In this document: positions 38,165 through 48,135 of the stretch, piece after piece | Numbering within the stretch: position 1 is the first letter of the stretch | Layout of the letters: the number at the start of each line of letters is the position of its first letter | Assembly (NCBI RefSeq): GCF_014396385.1 | Contig: NZ_CP060716.1 | Span: forward strand, 2,340,303 to 2,404,302 | Reading direction: 5' to 3' | Source of the DNA: Leucobacter denitrificans | GTDB lineage: Bacteria > Actinomycetota > Actinomycetes > Actinomycetales > Microbacteriaceae | Length of the DNA stretch: 64,000 nt | Translations under genes and position numbers: made by a program | Notes under the pieces: model-generated | Database searches by the model: none | Seen by the model: the letters and a program-made list of their open reading frames with translations, nothing else | Told to the model about the DNA's origin: nothing

Positions 38165-39648
38165 CGGGGAGTGCAGTTGACGTAGACGCAGTCATAGTGG
38201 GCGCTGGGCCGAATGGGCTTGCTGCGGCAGTTACGCTCGCGCGAGCGGGGCTTTCGGTTCGCGTGTTTGAGCGCACTTCCAATATTGGTGGCGGTACGGC
38301 CACGTCCGAACTCACGCTTCCGGGGTTCCATCACGATGTCTGCTCGGCCGTACACCCACTCGCGTTCGAATCGCGGTTCTTTCGGGAGTTTGAACTCGCG
38401 GAACGAGTGCCGTTTGTTGTGCCGGAGATCTCGTTTGCGCACCCACTCGATGGTGGACGCGCGGGAATTGCTTATCGTGACCTTGCCCGCACGCGAGAAG
38501 TATTGGGCCGGGACGGTGCCGCGTACGAGGCGCTCATTCGACCGCTTGCCGAGCGGGCGAGCAAGATCGCAGATTTCACAGGGAGCACGCTGCTACGGAT
38601 CCCACCTGATCCGCTCACTGCGGCACGATTTGGGCTTGCGACACTGGAGCAGGGGACCCCGGCTTGGAACAAGAGGTTTGAAGACGAGATAGCTCCTTCG
38701 ATGCTTACCGGAGTCGCAGCACACACGATTCTTCCGCTGCCGAGTCTGAGCAGCGCGGGCGCAGGGCTCGCTCTCACCGCATACGCGCACGCAAAGGGCT
38801 GGCCGATACCTATCGGTGGGAGTCAAGCGATCGCGAATGCGATGGTTGCCGACCTCGAGGCCCATGGGGGAGCAGTCGTTACCGACGCCGAGATTCAATC
38901 CCTTGATGACCTCCCTTCATCGCGGATCACGCTTCTCAACGTCACCCCGCGAGCTTTTCTGCGAATGGCTGGCCACGAACTGCCCGCCGGGTACGCGCGA
39001 GCGCTCGGCCGCTTCACGTACGGCAGCGCGGTAGCCAAGGTTGACTTTGCGCTTTCCGAACCGGTGCCGTGGGCGAACGACGAACTTCGCCAAGCAGGCA
39101 CCGTGCATCTCGGTGGATCGCGGGCGGAGATTGCGGCCGCTGAAAATTTGGTCGCCCGCGGCAAACGTTCGGACAGTCCCTATGTGCTCGTATCGCAGCC
39201 GACCGTCTTTGACGAAACGCGCGCGCCAGCAGGCAAACACACGCTCTGGACCTACACCCACGTACCGGCGGGGTCACGCGAGGACCGTGCCGAGACTGTC
39301 ATTCAGCAGATTGAACGGTTCGCTCCGGGTTTCAGAGACACAATTATCGCCACCTCATCGCGCACGGCGGTCGAAGTCGAGCAGCACAACCCGAACTATC
39401 CCGGGGGAGATATCGCGGCTGGTGTGCCAAACCTCGCACAACTGATTCGAAGGCCAACCTTCAGTGCCGAGCCGTGGCGCACGCCTCTTCCGGGGGTCTA
39501 TTTGTGTTCGGCCTCAACAACTCCGGGGCCGGGCGTGCACGGCCTCGCGGGTTGGTATGCCGCGCTCGCAGCGTTGCGTCATGAGCTCGGGACCCGCACC
39601 CATCCGAACCTCGCGCGGCGCGGTGATCTGCCTGGGAACGAGAGCTAA
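38161..39648 (+). CDS. Phytoene desaturase-like FAD-dependent oxidoreductase
   Basis: FAD-containing amine-oxidase/phytoene-dehydrogenase superfamily protein, 495 residues. The dinucleotide-binding motif is [20 protein letters not shown] (residues 9-28), followed by the [14 protein letters not shown] segment; the C-terminal [21 protein letters not shown] is the second FAD-binding motif. It belongs to the COG1233-type group of unknown substrate rather than to carotenoid operons, as no crtB/crtE lie nearby. GTG start overlaps the SRPBCC gene (GTGA); its stop overlaps that of the convergent nnrD by 4 bases. Confidence 0.88.
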   Translation: MTGSAVDVDAVIVGAGPNGLAAAVTLARAGLSVRVFERTSNIGGGTATSELTLPGFHHDVCSAVHPLAFESRFFREFELAERVPFVVPEISFAHPLDGGRAGIAYRDLARTREVLGRDGAAYEALIRPLAERASKIADFTGSTLLRIPPDPLTAARFGLATLEQGTPAWNKRFEDEIAPSMLTGVAAHTILPLPSLSSAGAGLALTAYAHAKGWPIPIGGSQAIANAMVADLEAHGGAVVTDAEIQSLDDLPSSRITLLNVTPRAFLRMAGHELPAGYARALGRFTYGSAVAKVDFALSEPVPWANDELRQAGTVHLGGSRAEIAAAENLVARGKRSDSPYVLVSQPTVFDETRAPAGKHTLWTYTHVPAGSREDRAETVIQQIERFAPGFRDTIIATSSRTAVEVEQHNPNYPGGDIAAGVPNLAQLIRRPTFSAEPWRTPLPGVYLCSASTTPGPGVHGLAGWYAALAALRHELGTRTHPNLARRGDLPGNES

Positions 39649-40550
39649 GGCAGTAGCTCGGCGACGGCGCCCGAGAGTGCACGAGCTACAGCGAGCGCGG
39701 TGATCGGGCCGCCCTGCGGAACGCCCGCCGCGGCCGAAGCTGCGCGAGCAGCTCGGTCGTGCAGCATCGCCGCGGTGACGCCGAGCTGTGCCAGGCGGTG
39801 GTGATCCACTGTGGAGCGTGCTGAATGTGTGGCGGCGAGCGTAGCAAGCGCGCCAGCGAGCACGTCGCCAGTGCCTGCGGTCGCGAGCCACGGAGTCGCA
39901 GGGCCGTACTCGTACCACTCACCGCTCGGGGCCGCCGCGAGCGTGCGTGAGCCCTTCAGAAGAACGGTGGCACCGAGACGGCCCGCGAGAGCTCGCGCTG
40001 CCGTGACGCGTGCGTCATGGTCGCTGCCGTCTATGCTGTCGAGCCCAGATGCCGTAAGCAAGTACTGAAACTCGCCGAAGTGAGGGGTGAGGATCACGGG
40101 AGCTTTGACCGAGGCCGAAGTGAGCATGTCGAGCGCGCCGGCATCGACAACGACGGGCGAGTCTGCGCCGAGAATCTCGGTGAGCGCAGTCGTCTCGGCG
40201 AAGCTTCGTGCAGCCGAATCGGTGCCGCTGCCGATAACCCAGGCATCGCACTTGTTACGGTCTGCGGCGGTATCAGATGAGAACACCGTCTCTGGCCGAG
40301 AAGCGAGCACGGCCGCAGCGGGGGTCGGCAGACCGAATGGCGGATCGCCGTCGTCAAGCTGTGAAATGAACCGAACCGACCCAATGCCTGTGTGCCAGGC
40401 CGACTCTGCGCCGAGCACCGCCGCCCCGGGGTACGCTGCCGAGCCGGTGCGGAGCCCGAGGACACCGCGCGAATACTTGTGTGAGCCGGGGCCCGGCGCT
40501 ATGAGCAGGCTGGCACCGTCGTGTTCGCTCCACAGGTGATCGGAATTCAT
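39645..40550 (-). CDS. nnrD: ADP-dependent NAD(P)H-hydrate dehydratase (stand-alone NnrD)
   Basis: Repairs damaged NADH/NADPH hydrates. The ribokinase-like fold is shown by ILTPHFGEFQYLL (about 160), VLLKGSRTLAA and the catalytic/nucleotide ATAGTGDVLAGALA (about 225-238). 301 residues; the N-terminal epimerase domain (NnrE) seen in fused bacterial forms is absent and no separate nnrE is in the window. ATG 40550 has GGGAG upstream. It is preceded 17 bases away by a membrane protein gene on the same strand. Confidence 0.9.
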   Translation of the reverse strand: MNSDHLWSEHDGASLLIAPGPGSHKYSRGVLGLRTGSAAYPGAAVLGAESAWHTGIGSVRFISQLDDGDPPFGLPTPAAAVLASRPETVFSSDTAADRNKCDAWVIGSGTDSAARSFAETTALTEILGADSPVVVDAGALDMLTSASVKAPVILTPHFGEFQYLLTASGLDSIDGSDHDARVTAARALAGRLGATVLLKGSRTLAAAPSGEWYEYGPATPWLATAGTGDVLAGALATLAATHSARSTVDHHRLAQLGVTAAMLHDRAARAASAAAGVPQGGPITALAVARALSGAVAELLP

Positions 40551-40567
40551 GCGGTGCTCCCGGCCCG

Positions 40568-41464
40568 CTATGCAGCCGGTGCGTCCTCGATCGCGATTGG
40601 TGAGTCGGCTGGGCTTGCCCAGACCGGTGCGGGGAGGGTGGTGGTCGTCGATCCACCTTGAATTTCTCTCAGTGCAGTCTCGATCTCATCGGCATTCTCT
40701 GGCACCGCGAGACCACACTTATTGAGTTCGCTCGCGAACTTCAGCGTCAGTCGAGACTTGCCTGCCTCGACGGCCTCCGCGGTCGTGCCGATGCGCTTCT
40801 CACTGCCGGTTTGAATATCTGAGACCTCTTCACACACGTGGTAGACGGCGCCGCCGTCGACCCATACGACTCGGTCTTCGCCCAAGAGCTGGATCACCGT
40901 TGATTGGTCAGCGGTGTACTTCTCGACGGAAGCAGGATTGAAATCGATGCCGACCGCGGTGGCCGCGAGCGCGAGAACGATGCCGATGGTGCCCGCAATT
41001 CCCTTCTGCTTGCCGCTCATATCTTTGTTCAAGAACACCAGGATGATGAGGGGGAGGAACGCGATGATGGCGATTATGGCGCCGAGTTGGTTCTGTACGA
41101 AGAATCGAACGGTGTCAGATTGACGCGCAGGGTCGAGGCGATTGGCCTTCTTCCACAGGAGCGAACCTGTGATTGAGAGCGCGGCAATAACTACCAACGC
41201 GACGATCAGCGTGATAAATGCCCACTGGGGGAACGTTGCGGTGGCACCCTGCTCCTCGAGTAACCCGGTATCGGGGTTTCGCACCAGTGTGCCGTCTGCG
41301 CCCTGGACTTCACGCTGACGCAACAGCCAGAAAATTGAAACGGCCTCGAGTGCGATCGCGATCGCCCAGAGCACGGCGGCGATCCACCGAAATCGGGTTG
41401 CCTGTGACTTTGCGGTCGCAGTCGGCGTCCAAGATGCGTTTTGCGACTCTGCGGTTTCAGCCAT
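40568..41464 (-). CDS. Conserved hypothetical membrane protein
   Basis: 298 residues. Three to four transmembrane helices: about 27-48 (WIAAVLWAIAIALEAVSIFWL), 81-104 (WAFITLIVALVVIAALSITGSL), 129-147 (AIIAIIAFLPLIILVFL) and 160-176. The C-terminal 120 residues are soluble, contain two cysteines (VCEEVSD, NKCGL) and end in a Thr/Pro/Ala-rich tail, probably outside. ATG 41464 with AAAGGAAC upstream. It may be co-transcribed with nnrD. I recognise no family; similar proteins occur in Microbacteriaceae to my recollection. Confidence 0.8.
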   Translation of the reverse strand: MAETAESQNASWTPTATAKSQATRFRWIAAVLWAIAIALEAVSIFWLLRQREVQGADGTLVRNPDTGLLEEQGATATFPQWAFITLIVALVVIAALSITGSLLWKKANRLDPARQSDTVRFFVQNQLGAIIAIIAFLPLIILVFLNKDMSGKQKGIAGTIGIVLALAATAVGIDFNPASVEKYTADQSTVIQLLGEDRVVWVDGGAVYHVCEEVSDIQTGSEKRIGTTAEAVEAGKSRLTLKFASELNKCGLAVPENADEIETALREIQGGSTTTTLPAPVWASPADSPIAIEDAPAA

Positions 41465-41579
41465 TGGTGTTCCTTTGTCAACGTGAGCGATCGAGACTCA
41501 GTGTATCCATGTGCAACGACACGGGGCACTAGCGACGCAGAAGAAGCTTTGCTCCCAGGTGGGCAGACCTGCGGGTCGG

Positions 41580-41585
41580 TAACAT
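41580..41585 (+). promoter_or_regulatory. Leaderless -10 element
   Basis: TAACAT 7 bases before the ATG at 41593; no ribosome-binding site. Confidence 0.4.
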
Positions 41586-41592
41586 TGACGCC

Positions 41593-42075
41593 ATGCGGAG
41601 TGGTACTGGAGACGAGCGTGAGAGCGCGACCCACAGCGGTTGGACAGTGGAGGGGCGAGGCCCTGACGCGGAGCAGCAACCCACTGTCGATCCACCCATT
41701 GAGATCGTCGCTGACGAGGCCGCTGAGCTGACTTCGACCGAGGAGCCGACCGAGAAATCTGGGCAGATGAGCAATCTCACGGTTGTGATGCTCGGCATTG
41801 TCGGCGGTATCTCACTGCTCTATGCGTGGATCTGGATGAGCTGGGCCCAGTACTACTCGGTCGTGAACGCGGCAGTGGCTGCTGGCAGCGGATCGATAGG
41901 TGGCGTTCTGCAGCAGATTGTCTTCTGGATCGCACCGCTCGCACCCATACTGTGGTTCATCTGTGCGCTTGCCACTGTGAGAAATGACCAGCGAAAGCTC
42001 ACTGTCGCACTGCTTATCGGCCTCATCGTGACGTTCCCGCTCCCGATGGTGTTCTCGAGCGGAGCAGCACTGTGA
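41593..42075 (+). CDS. Hypothetical membrane protein (160 aa)
   Basis: The first 55 residues are hydrophilic and acidic, rich in Glu and Thr. Three hydrophobic segments follow (about 60-82, 100-121, 133-153). ATG 41593 lies 7 bases after TAACAT. Its stop overlaps the GTG of another small membrane protein, so they form a coupled pair. No family recognised. Confidence 0.75.
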   Translation: MRSGTGDERESATHSGWTVEGRGPDAEQQPTVDPPIEIVADEAAELTSTEEPTEKSGQMSNLTVVMLGIVGGISLLYAWIWMSWAQYYSVVNAAVAAGSGSIGGVLQQIVFWIAPLAPILWFICALATVRNDQRKLTVALLIGLIVTFPLPMVFSSGAAL

Positions 42076-42368
42076 GGGCGGGGCGCATCATCGCCTGGGT
42101 AGTGGGGGTGCTCCTTGTCGGGCTTTACGGATACGCCACGGTCGCGGCAATCGGAAACCTTATGGGTATGTCGACCTATCTCGGAGCGGTCCTTGGCCCT
42201 TTCCCATGGGTGCTGCTTGGCGTCGCGATCGCAATACCGGCAATTGCGCTCGGTGTTGCGCTTCTGCTCGCGCGGGGGCGAGGCGCGGGGGTTCGACTCC
42301 TCATGATTGCGGCCGGGCTGTGTGTGACGGCGGCGATCCACCTCGAAATCATGCACCTTATTTCGTAA
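42072..42368 (+). CDS. Hypothetical membrane protein (98 aa)
   Basis: Three predicted transmembrane helices (about 5-24, 43-66, 74-94) with very short loops. GTG 42072 overlaps the upstream stop (GTGA). The pair 41593/42072 probably forms one membrane complex, an inference from coupling. No family recognised. Confidence 0.75.
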   Translation: MRAGRIIAWVVGVLLVGLYGYATVAAIGNLMGMSTYLGAVLGPFPWVLLGVAIAIPAIALGVALLLARGRGAGVRLLMIAAGLCVTAAIHLEIMHLIS

Positions 42369-42396
42369 CACGCGCACGGAGCCATACGGGGCGCTG

Positions 42397-42402
42397 TAAA
42401 CT
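42397..42402 (+). promoter_or_regulatory. Candidate -10 of serA
   Basis: TAAACT 56 bases upstream of the serA GTG, in the same GTAAACTGGG context as before prfB. Confidence 0.35.
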
Positions 42403-42458
42403 GGGGATCTGCGTGTCTACGCAGCCACCGAGACGCCTCTGCAGAGAAGGATCCACTT

Positions 42459-44047
42459 GTGACAAAGCCGGTCGTGCTGATCGCCGAAGAACTCTCACCC
42501 GCCACAATCGCCGCGCTCGGCCCCGACTTTGAAGTTCGCAACGTCGACGGTACCGACCGTGACGCGCTTCGCGACGCGCTGCAGTCTGCTGACGCAGTGC
42601 TCGTGCGCTCGGCCACACAGGTCGACGCAGAAGCACTGACCTGGGCGCCGAAGCTCAAGGTCATCGCACGCGCGGGCGTCGGGCTCGACAACGTTGATAT
42701 CAAAGCCGCCACGCAGGCTGGCGTTATGGTCGTGAACGCGCCGACCTCGAACATCATCAGTGCCGCAGAGCTCACTGTTGCTCACATTCTCGGTCTTGCT
42801 CGCCACCTCCAGCGTGCCCACGGCTCACTCTCGCAGGGGAGTGGAAGCGCTCGTCATTCACCGGTGTCGAGCTGTATGAGAAGACCATCGGAATTGTCGG
42901 CCTCGGTCGTATCGGTGCACTCGTTTCTGAGCGCCTACGCGGCTTTGGCGTTGAACTCATCGCATACGACCCCTACGTCACGGCGGCCCGAGCTCAGCAG
43001 CTTGGCGTGCAACTCGTGACGCTCGAAGAACTCGTGGAGCGGGCCGACTTCCTGACGATCCACATGCCACGCACGCCAGAAACCCTCGGCATGATTGGCG
43101 CGGAGCAGCTGAAGGCGATGAAGAAGACCGCGTATGTGCTGAACGTAGCTCGCGGTGGCCTCATTGACGAAGCCGCGCTCGCCGCAGCGCTCGCGGAAGG
43201 CGAGATCGCTGGTGCCGCACTGGATACGTTCGTGCAGGAGCCGCCGAAGGACACGTCTCTTGTTGGCCTGCCGAACGTGAACGTCACGCCGCACCTCGGA
43301 GCATCCACCGATGAGGCGCAGGAGAAAGCTGGTGTGGCAGTTGCCAAGTCGGTACGCCTGGCGCTTTCTGGCGACCTCGTGCCCGATGCGGTGAACGTTG
43401 CTGGCGCGGGAATCGACGAGTACGTGCGTCCCGGGCTGCCGCTCACCGAGAAGCTCGGTCAGGTATTCGCGGGCCTCGCAACCGGTGCGCTCGCATCGAT
43501 CGATATCGAGGTGCACGGTGAGCTTGCCGAGCACAAAGTTGAAGCACTTCGCCTTGCGGCACTGAAGGGCATCTTCTCTAAGATTGTGAGCGATCCGGTC
43601 TCGTATGTGAACGCACCGCTCCTTGCTGAGCAGCGTGATGTCGAGGTGCGATTCTCGGCAGACTCACTCGCTGAGAGCTTCCGCAATGTCATCACAATTC
43701 GTGGATCGCTGACAGACGGAACCCAGCTCTCCGTTTCGGGCACGCTTACGGGCCCCAAGCAGATCGAGAAGCTCGTCGGCGTGAACGGCTTCGACGTCGA
43801 GTTGCCGCTTACCGAGAACCTGCTCATCTTTAGCTACGTTGACCGCCCAGGAATCGTCGCGGCATACGGTGCTTTGCTTGGAGAGGCCGGGGTAAACATC
43901 GCCAACCTCCAAATCGCGCGTGATGAGAAGAAGGGCACAGCGCTCTCAGTGCTCACCGTGGACTCGCCTGTCTCAGACGAGTTGGTTGTGCAGCTTCGCG
44001 AAGTGATCGACGCTGAAGAGGTGCACGCGATCCAGGTCGACGCCTAA
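42459..44047 (+). pseudogene. serA: Phosphoglycerate dehydrogenase, interrupted by a one-base frameshift
   Basis: First enzyme of serine synthesis, about 529 residues if repaired. GTG 42459 with AGAAGG upstream. Frame 1 covers the N-terminal substrate domain through AAELTVAHILGLARH and GSLSQG. At the GGGG run 42836-42839 one base is missing relative to the family: the conserved EWKRSSFTGVELYEKT and NAD-binding GIVGLGRIGALVSERLRGFG continue in the next frame, open to 44047. The rest, with catalytic ARGGLIDEAAL, the intervening domain and C-terminal ACT domain, is intact. It may be a sequencing error or a true mutation; without repair only a 186-residue product is made. Confidence 0.93.
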
Positions 44048-44067
44048 GTTCGAAAAACGAACCTAGC

Positions 44068-44115
44068 GCAATAGGGCCGCCCGCAAGAATTTAGCGGGCG
44101 GCCCTATTGCTGTGT
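44068..44115. terminator. Strong terminator after serA
   Basis: Perfect 17-bp stem, arms GCAATAGGGCCGCCCGC (44068-44084) and GCGGGCGGCCCTATTGC (44094-44110), then TGTGTCTT. Confidence 0.85.
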
Positions 44116-44345
44116 CTTGACAAGTACAGGCGCAAAGAGTGGGGTCGGTGATACCCTGGTCAGGTAGACATTTGTCTGCGTCAATGAAGAACCGAGCACG
44201 CCGGTCGGTGGGCTGGTCTTCGGTGGTGGGTTCCCCTCATTGCAGGGTGGTCTTCTACTGAACATCAGCAACCGCGACCGCACGACGCACTCGCTCTTGC
44301 GACGCGCGCTGCCCACCGCGTGCTCATGTCAGATAAGGAGATCCC

Positions 44346-46610
44346 GTGGAGGGTCCTGAAATCAAGTTCGCCGAGGCCGTACTCGACAATGGTAAGTTCG
44401 GCAAGCGTACGATCCGTTTCGAGGCAGGCCGCCTCGCTCAGCAGTCTCAGGGTGCAGTTGCTGCATACCTCGACGAAGAGACCATGCTGCTCTCGGCAAC
44501 GAGCGCGTCAAAGCAGCCAAAAGATCACTTCGACTTCTTCCCGCTGACCGTCGACGTCGAAGAACGTTCATACGCAGCCGGCAAGATTCCCGGTTCGTTC
44601 TTCCGCCGCGAAGGCCGCCCCTCGACCGAGGCAATCCTCGTGTGCCGCCTCATCGACCGCCCGCTGCGCCCGTCATTCGTTGACGGCCTGCGCAACGAGG
44701 TGCAGATCGTTGTCACTGTGCTGTCGATCGCTCCGGGCGAGTTCTACGATGCCCTCGCAATCAACGCTGCATCGATGTCAACCCAGATCTCGGGCCTTCC
44801 GTTCTCCGGTCCAATTGCGGGCGTTCGTCTCGCGCTGATCGGCGACCAGTGGGTCGCGTTCCCGACCGCTGAGCAGCTTACCGAGGCAGTCTTTGACCTC
44901 ATGGTTGCTGGTCGCGTCATCACGAACGCTGATGGCTCAGAAGACGTCGCCATCATGATGGTTGAGGCAGAAGCAACTGAGGTCTCATGGGACCTCATCA
45001 AGGCCGGTGCAACGAAGCCAGACGAGGCAATTGTTGCGCAGGGTCTCGAGGCCGCTAAGCCGTTCCTCACCCAGCTCGTTAAGGCTCAGGAGCAGCTCGC
45101 TGCACAGTCGGCTAAGGAGGTGCAGGAGTACCCAGTATTCCTCCCATACGCTGACGAGGTGTACGCAGCAGTTGAGGCGCTTGCAGAGTCCGAGCTTTCG
45201 TCGATCTACCAGATTGCCGACAAGCAGGAGCGCCAGGACGCAGATGACGCATTGAAGGCACGCGTCAAGGAGGCAATCGCCGCAAAGGTTGAAGCTGGAG
45301 AACTTCCGGCAGAAGCCGACGCTCAGGTATCTGCAGCGTACAAGTCGGTCACCAAGAAGATCGTTCGCGGTCGCATTCTTACCGAGGGCGCACGCATCGA
45401 CGGTCGCGGTTTGCGTGACATTCGTGCGCTTGACGCAGAGGTTCAGGTTATTCCTCGCGTGCACGGTTCGGCCATCTTCCAGCGTGGCGAGACCCAGATT
45501 CTCGGTGTCTCAACACTGAACATGCTCAAGATGGAGCAGCAGATCGACTCGCTGTCGCCCACGACTTCGAAGCGCTACATGCACCACTACAACTTCCCTC
45601 CATACTCGACCGGTGAGACCGGCCGCGTGGGAAGCCCGAAGCGCCGCGAGATCGGTCACGGCTTCCTTGCCGAGCGCGCGCTTGTGCCAGTTCTGCCAAG
45701 TCGCGAGGAGTTCCCGTACGCGATCCGCCAGGTATCCGAGGCTCTCGGTTCGAACGGTTCGACCTCGATGGGTTCTGTCTGCGCATCGACACTGTCGCTG
45801 CTCAACGCTGGTGTGCCACTGCGCGCACCGGTTGCTGGCATCGCTATGGGCCTTGTCTCTGACACGGTGAACGGTGAGACGCGTTACGCAACGCTCACCG
45901 ACATCCTCGGTGCAGAAGACGCGCTCGGCGACATGGACTTCAAGGTCGCAGGTACCTCGGAGTTCGTGACTGCACTGCAGCTCGATACCAAGCTCGACGG
46001 AATCCCCTCCGACGTTCTCGCAGGCGCACTGTCGCAGGCGAAAGAGGCGCGTACCGCGATCCTCGAGGTTATTGACCAGGCGATCGACAGCCCAGATGAG
46101 ATGGCACCCACCGCACCTCGCGTGATCAGTGTGCAGATTCCGGTCGACAAGATCGGTGAGCTCATTGGGCCAAAGGGCAAGACCATTAACGGTATTCAAG
46201 ATGAGACCGGCGCCGACATCTCGATTGACGACGATGGCACGGTCTACATTGGTGCGGTTGACGGGCCCTCTGCAGAGGCCGCGCGCGTTCAGGTGAACGC
46301 TATTGCGAACCCGACGAACCCTGAGGTGGGCGAACAGTACCTCGGTACGGTTGTGAAGAACGCAGCGTTCGGTGCGTTCGTTTCGCTGCTCCCTGGCAAG
46401 GACGGGCTGCTGCACATCTCTGAGGTGCGCAAGCTCGTCGGCGGTAAGCGCATCGACTCGGTCGACGAAGTGCTCTCCGTCGGTCAGAAGATCCTTGTGA
46501 AGATCACCAAGGTCGACGACCGCGGCAAGCTCTCGCTCGAACCTGTGCTCGAAGAAAAGGCCGAGGAGTCGGCTGAGGCTGAGGTTCCAGCAGAGGCAGC
46601 TGCCGAGTAA
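44346..46610 (+). CDS. pnp: Polyribonucleotide nucleotidyltransferase (PNPase)
   Basis: 3'-5' phosphorolytic exoribonuclease and RNA polymerase, 754 residues. Two RNase PH domains (about 15-145 and 340-540), the helical linker, KH domain ([20 protein letters not shown] split: [14 protein letters not shown], near 605) and S1 domain ([20 protein letters not shown] region, near 660-735) are all present. The acidic tail ([19 protein letters not shown]) is short. GTG start preceded by TAAGGAG. The region 44111-44345 upstream is a leader of about 230 nt without a gene, a place where PNPase autoregulates in other bacteria. Confidence 0.98.
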   Translation: MEGPEIKFAEAVLDNGKFGKRTIRFEAGRLAQQSQGAVAAYLDEETMLLSATSASKQPKDHFDFFPLTVDVEERSYAAGKIPGSFFRREGRPSTEAILVCRLIDRPLRPSFVDGLRNEVQIVVTVLSIAPGEFYDALAINAASMSTQISGLPFSGPIAGVRLALIGDQWVAFPTAEQLTEAVFDLMVAGRVITNADGSEDVAIMMVEAEATEVSWDLIKAGATKPDEAIVAQGLEAAKPFLTQLVKAQEQLAAQSAKEVQEYPVFLPYADEVYAAVEALAESELSSIYQIADKQERQDADDALKARVKEAIAAKVEAGELPAEADAQVSAAYKSVTKKIVRGRILTEGARIDGRGLRDIRALDAEVQVIPRVHGSAIFQRGETQILGVSTLNMLKMEQQIDSLSPTTSKRYMHHYNFPPYSTGETGRVGSPKRREIGHGFLAERALVPVLPSREEFPYAIRQVSEALGSNGSTSMGSVCASTLSLLNAGVPLRAPVAGIAMGLVSDTVNGETRYATLTDILGAEDALGDMDFKVAGTSEFVTALQLDTKLDGIPSDVLAGALSQAKEARTAILEVIDQAIDSPDEMAPTAPRVISVQIPVDKIGELIGPKGKTINGIQDETGADISIDDDGTVYIGAVDGPSAEAARVQVNAIANPTNPEVGEQYLGTVVKNAAFGAFVSLLPGKDGLLHISEVRKLVGGKRIDSVDEVLSVGQKILVKITKVDDRGKLSLEPVLEEKAEESAEAEVPAEAAAE

Positions 46611-46631
46611 TTCGCACGGCGGTTCACGCGC

Positions 46632-46668
46632 AAACCCCTGTCGCCCTAATCGGCGGCGGGGGTTTCGT
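46632..46668 (+). terminator. Terminator of pnp
   Basis: AAACCCC (46632-46638) pairs with GGGGTTT (46659-46665) with an inner GCC/GGC helix. Confidence 0.65.
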
Positions 46669-46732
46669 GCTCTGGGCTCGATCCACTGACTTGCCGTTTC
46701 GACCTCGCAGGGGAGCGACCCACCGAGAGCGC

Positions 46733-46738
46733 TAGGCT
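46733..46738 (+). promoter_or_regulatory. -10 element of the M16 peptidase gene
   Basis: TAGGCT 6 bases before ATG 46745. The 6-base spacer GGAGGG is also Shine-Dalgarno-like, so leaderless initiation is less certain here. Confidence 0.4.
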
Positions 46739-46744
46739 GGAGGG

Positions 46745-48115
46745 ATGCGTGATCCAATCCTGCTCCCACTCGACCTGCCCGAACTCGCTGTCGATCTCAG
46801 CGGCGGTGACGTGCGGCGTACGGTGCACCCGAGCGGCCTGAGGGTGCTCACTGAGCGCATGCCCGCATCGCGGTCCGTGAGCATCGGTTTTTGGGTGGGC
46901 GTGGGCTCGCGCGACGAGCAGGCAGAGCGCAGCGATGCGCCTGGCAGCCTGGGATCCACGCACTTTCTCGAGCACCTGCTGTTCAAGGGCACACCGACGC
47001 GCGACGCGTATGAGATTGCGACCGGCTTCGATCGCATCGGTGCCGAGCACAACGCGCTCACCGCAAAGGAGTACACCTGCTATTACGCGAAGGTGCGTGA
47101 CGCCGACTTCGAACAGGCAGTTACGTCGCTCGCCGACATGGTGACCAACTCGGTGCTCGACACGAACGAGTTTGAGACCGAACGAGGCGTTATTCTCGAG
47201 GAGCTCGCGATGGCTGCAGATGACCTCGCAGACGTCGCGAACGAGCGCTTCTTCGAAGAGGTTTTCGGTGACCACCCACTGGGCAGGCCGATCGGTGGCA
47301 ACGCTGAGACGATCCTCGCTGCGAATCGCGACGATGTGGATCGGCATTACCACCACCGGTACGACCCGTCGACTCTGGTAATTACGGCGGCTGGTGCAGT
47401 GGATCATGACCGCTTGGTCGCGCTCGCACTGGCTGCGCTTGATGCCTCGCATGAAGAGCGGTGGCGCACCAATGTGTCTCGTGTTCCCGTGCGCCGCGCG
47501 ACTGCCGAAGTTGTCGAGAACGCGGTTCCTGTGTGTTCTTCCCAGCGGGTCGTGAAGGTGGATCGGCCGAGCGAGCAGATCAACCTCCTGCTCGGCACGA
47601 ATGGGTTGCCTACCGGAGACCCTCGCCGCTTCGCCTTCGGCATTATGAATTCGGTGCTAGGCGGGGGCATGTCGAGTCGTCTCTTCCAAGAGATTCGCGA
47701 GAAGCGCGGTCTGGCATACACCGCATACTCGTTCGGTGCGAGCTACACTGACGCCGGACTCTTCGGAATCTATGCAGGCAGCGCTCCCGAGAAGACGGCG
47801 GCCGTGCTCGAGGTGAGCAAGAATGAGCTCGCTCGCATGGCAGCTGATGGCATTACCGAAGAGGAGTTCGAGCGTTCGCTCGGGCAAATCGCGGGCTCCT
47901 CGGCGCTCGCGCTCGAAGACTCGGACACACGAATGGGGCGTCTCGCGAGAGCAGAACTGGGTACGGGGGAGCTTTACGATCTCGACGCTTCGCTCGAGCG
48001 GTTCGAAGCGGTCACTGCTGAGGAGATCACCTCGGTCGCTTCGATGCTTGCGGAATCACCGCTCACGGTCGTCGCTGTTGGCGATGTCGCGAAGGCCGTA
48101 ATCCCCGAGCAATAG
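46745..48115 (+). CDS. M16 family zinc peptidase (PepR/mitochondrial processing peptidase-like)
   Basis: Insulinase-family metalloprotease, 456 residues. The inverted zinc motif HFLEHLLFKG (HxxEH, about residues 74-78) is followed by the distal Glu in ERGVILEELAMAADD (about 145-160). The C-terminal non-catalytic M16 domain (about 215-400) is present with the GGGMSSRLFQEIREKRGLAY loop. It follows pnp, the order common in Actinobacteria, which suggests a conserved but unexplained link. Confidence 0.95.
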   Translation: MRDPILLPLDLPELAVDLSGGDVRRTVHPSGLRVLTERMPASRSVSIGFWVGVGSRDEQAERSDAPGSLGSTHFLEHLLFKGTPTRDAYEIATGFDRIGAEHNALTAKEYTCYYAKVRDADFEQAVTSLADMVTNSVLDTNEFETERGVILEELAMAADDLADVANERFFEEVFGDHPLGRPIGGNAETILAANRDDVDRHYHHRYDPSTLVITAAGAVDHDRLVALALAALDASHEERWRTNVSRVPVRRATAEVVENAVPVCSSQRVVKVDRPSEQINLLLGTNGLPTGDPRRFAFGIMNSVLGGGMSSRLFQEIREKRGLAYTAYSFGASYTDAGLFGIYAGSAPEKTAAVLEVSKNELARMAADGITEEEFERSLGQIAGSSALALEDSDTRMGRLARAELGTGELYDLDASLERFEAVTAEEITSVASMLAESPLTVVAVGDVAKAVIPEQ

Positions 48116-48135
48116 CCCCTCGCGGGTGCAGCGCG

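Noticed and set aside
45510-46769. 419-codon open frame antisense to pnp
   Set aside because: It is a shadow of a GC-rich gene; pnp has full domain support and the antisense protein shows no recognisable domain.
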